Source: Anaerolineaceae bacterium (GTDB lineage: Bacteria; Chloroflexota; Anaerolineae; Anaerolineales; Anaerolineaceae). Taken from it: a DNA stretch of 6,034 nucleotides. Numbering within the stretch: the stretch's first letter is position 1; every line of letters begins with the position of its first letter. Shown in pieces: positions 5,918 through 6,034 of this stretch. Made by a program: the position numbers and the translations under genes. The notes under the pieces are model-generated. The model did no database searches. It saw only the letters and a list, made by a program, of their open reading frames with translations, and was not told the DNA's origin. The DNA is taken from positions 1 to 6,034 of the forward strand of contig JAUXFJ010000105.1 in assembly GCA_030620065.1 (NCBI GenBank). Reading direction: 5' to 3'.

Positions 5918-5934
5918 TAATAAGGCTTATCCAT
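5910..5934 (+). repeat. Stem-loop overlapping the stop of the membrane protein gene
   Basis: ATGGATAA (5910-5917) and TTATCCAT (5927-5934) are perfect 8-bp inverted arms around a 9-nt loop; the left arm includes the TAA stop. It is AT-rich and is followed by AATAAAAAG and not a T-run, so it is a poor intrinsic terminator. It might mark the 3' end of the unit or protect the mRNA. A small nested ATAAGGCTTAT dyad overlaps it. Confidence 0.4.
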
Positions 5935-5994
5935 AATAAAAAGAGACCAGGATCAATAAGATAAATTGATATTAATTTCTGGAAAGAGAACTCT

Positions 5995-6034
5995 ATGCCT
6001 CAATTAATAATAAAGCTGGTGCCTGATAAGGCAC
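5995..6034 (+). CDS. Start of a further gene, running off the right edge
   Basis: An ATG at 5995 opens a frame of 13 codons (MPQLIIKLVPDKA) that reaches the edge without a stop. A purine-rich stretch GGAAAGAG (5981-5988) lies 6 nt upstream and could act as a modest ribosome binding site. The gene lies 77 nt after the membrane protein gene on the same strand, so cotranscription is possible. Too little is present to name a family; the alternating hydrophobic start suggests a beta-strand. Confidence 0.5.
   Translation, partial: MPQLIIKLVPDKA
6019..6034 (+). repeat. Hairpin GTGCCT-GATA-AGGCAC at the window edge
   Basis: Two perfect 6-bp arms enclose a GATA loop. It falls inside the putative coding start at 5995 and ends exactly at the last base, so the arms could be longer outside. 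It may be chance coding symmetry. Confidence 0.3.

Overview
The window looks like part of a bacterial chromosome of moderate GC content. The mix of genes suggests a Chloroflexota (Anaerolineae-like) genome: a membrane TgpA-type transglutaminase, a membrane-anchored plant/bacterial-type glutaminyl cyclase, a lipoprotein hydrolase and a PepT-type M20 peptidase. That taxonomic call is inference from protein style; no 16S or other phylogenetic marker is present.

Layout. Positions 1-3665 hold three genes on the minus strand, read from right to left with short gaps (37 and 65 nt), so probably one operon. They are a lipoprotein with an alpha/beta-hydrolase domain (2670-3665), a membrane-anchored glutaminyl-peptide cyclotransferase (1781-2632), and a large multi-pass transglutaminase-like protein that runs off the left edge (1-1715, N-terminal 571 residues present). 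The last gene is easy to miss because its stop codon lies outside the window. A divergent regulatory interval (3678-3962) carries a likely promoter for the minus operon and one for pepT. Tripeptide aminopeptidase PepT (3963-5192) is a single-gene unit closed by a textbook rho-independent terminator (5229-5263). A 332-nt gene-poor interval follows (5193-5524). It contains a strong sigma70-like promoter, an inverted repeat just downstream of the predicted start, a second weaker promoter-like match and a 16-codon leader ORF with its own ribosome binding site. The leader is in frame with the next gene, an unrecognised 130-residue three-helix membrane protein (5525-5917). A further gene probably starts at 5995 and leaves the window after 13 codons.

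How the genes fit together. All three minus-strand products are predicted to act at or outside the cytoplasmic membrane, and two of them use peptide glutamine chemistry (transglutaminase fold; N-terminal Gln cyclisation). This suggests a cell-envelope protein modification unit, which is inference. PepT is cytosolic and serves peptide catabolism. No mobile elements, CRISPR arrays, tRNAs or rRNAs were seen. The least explained part is the leader ORF and small membrane protein cassette at 5280-5920.
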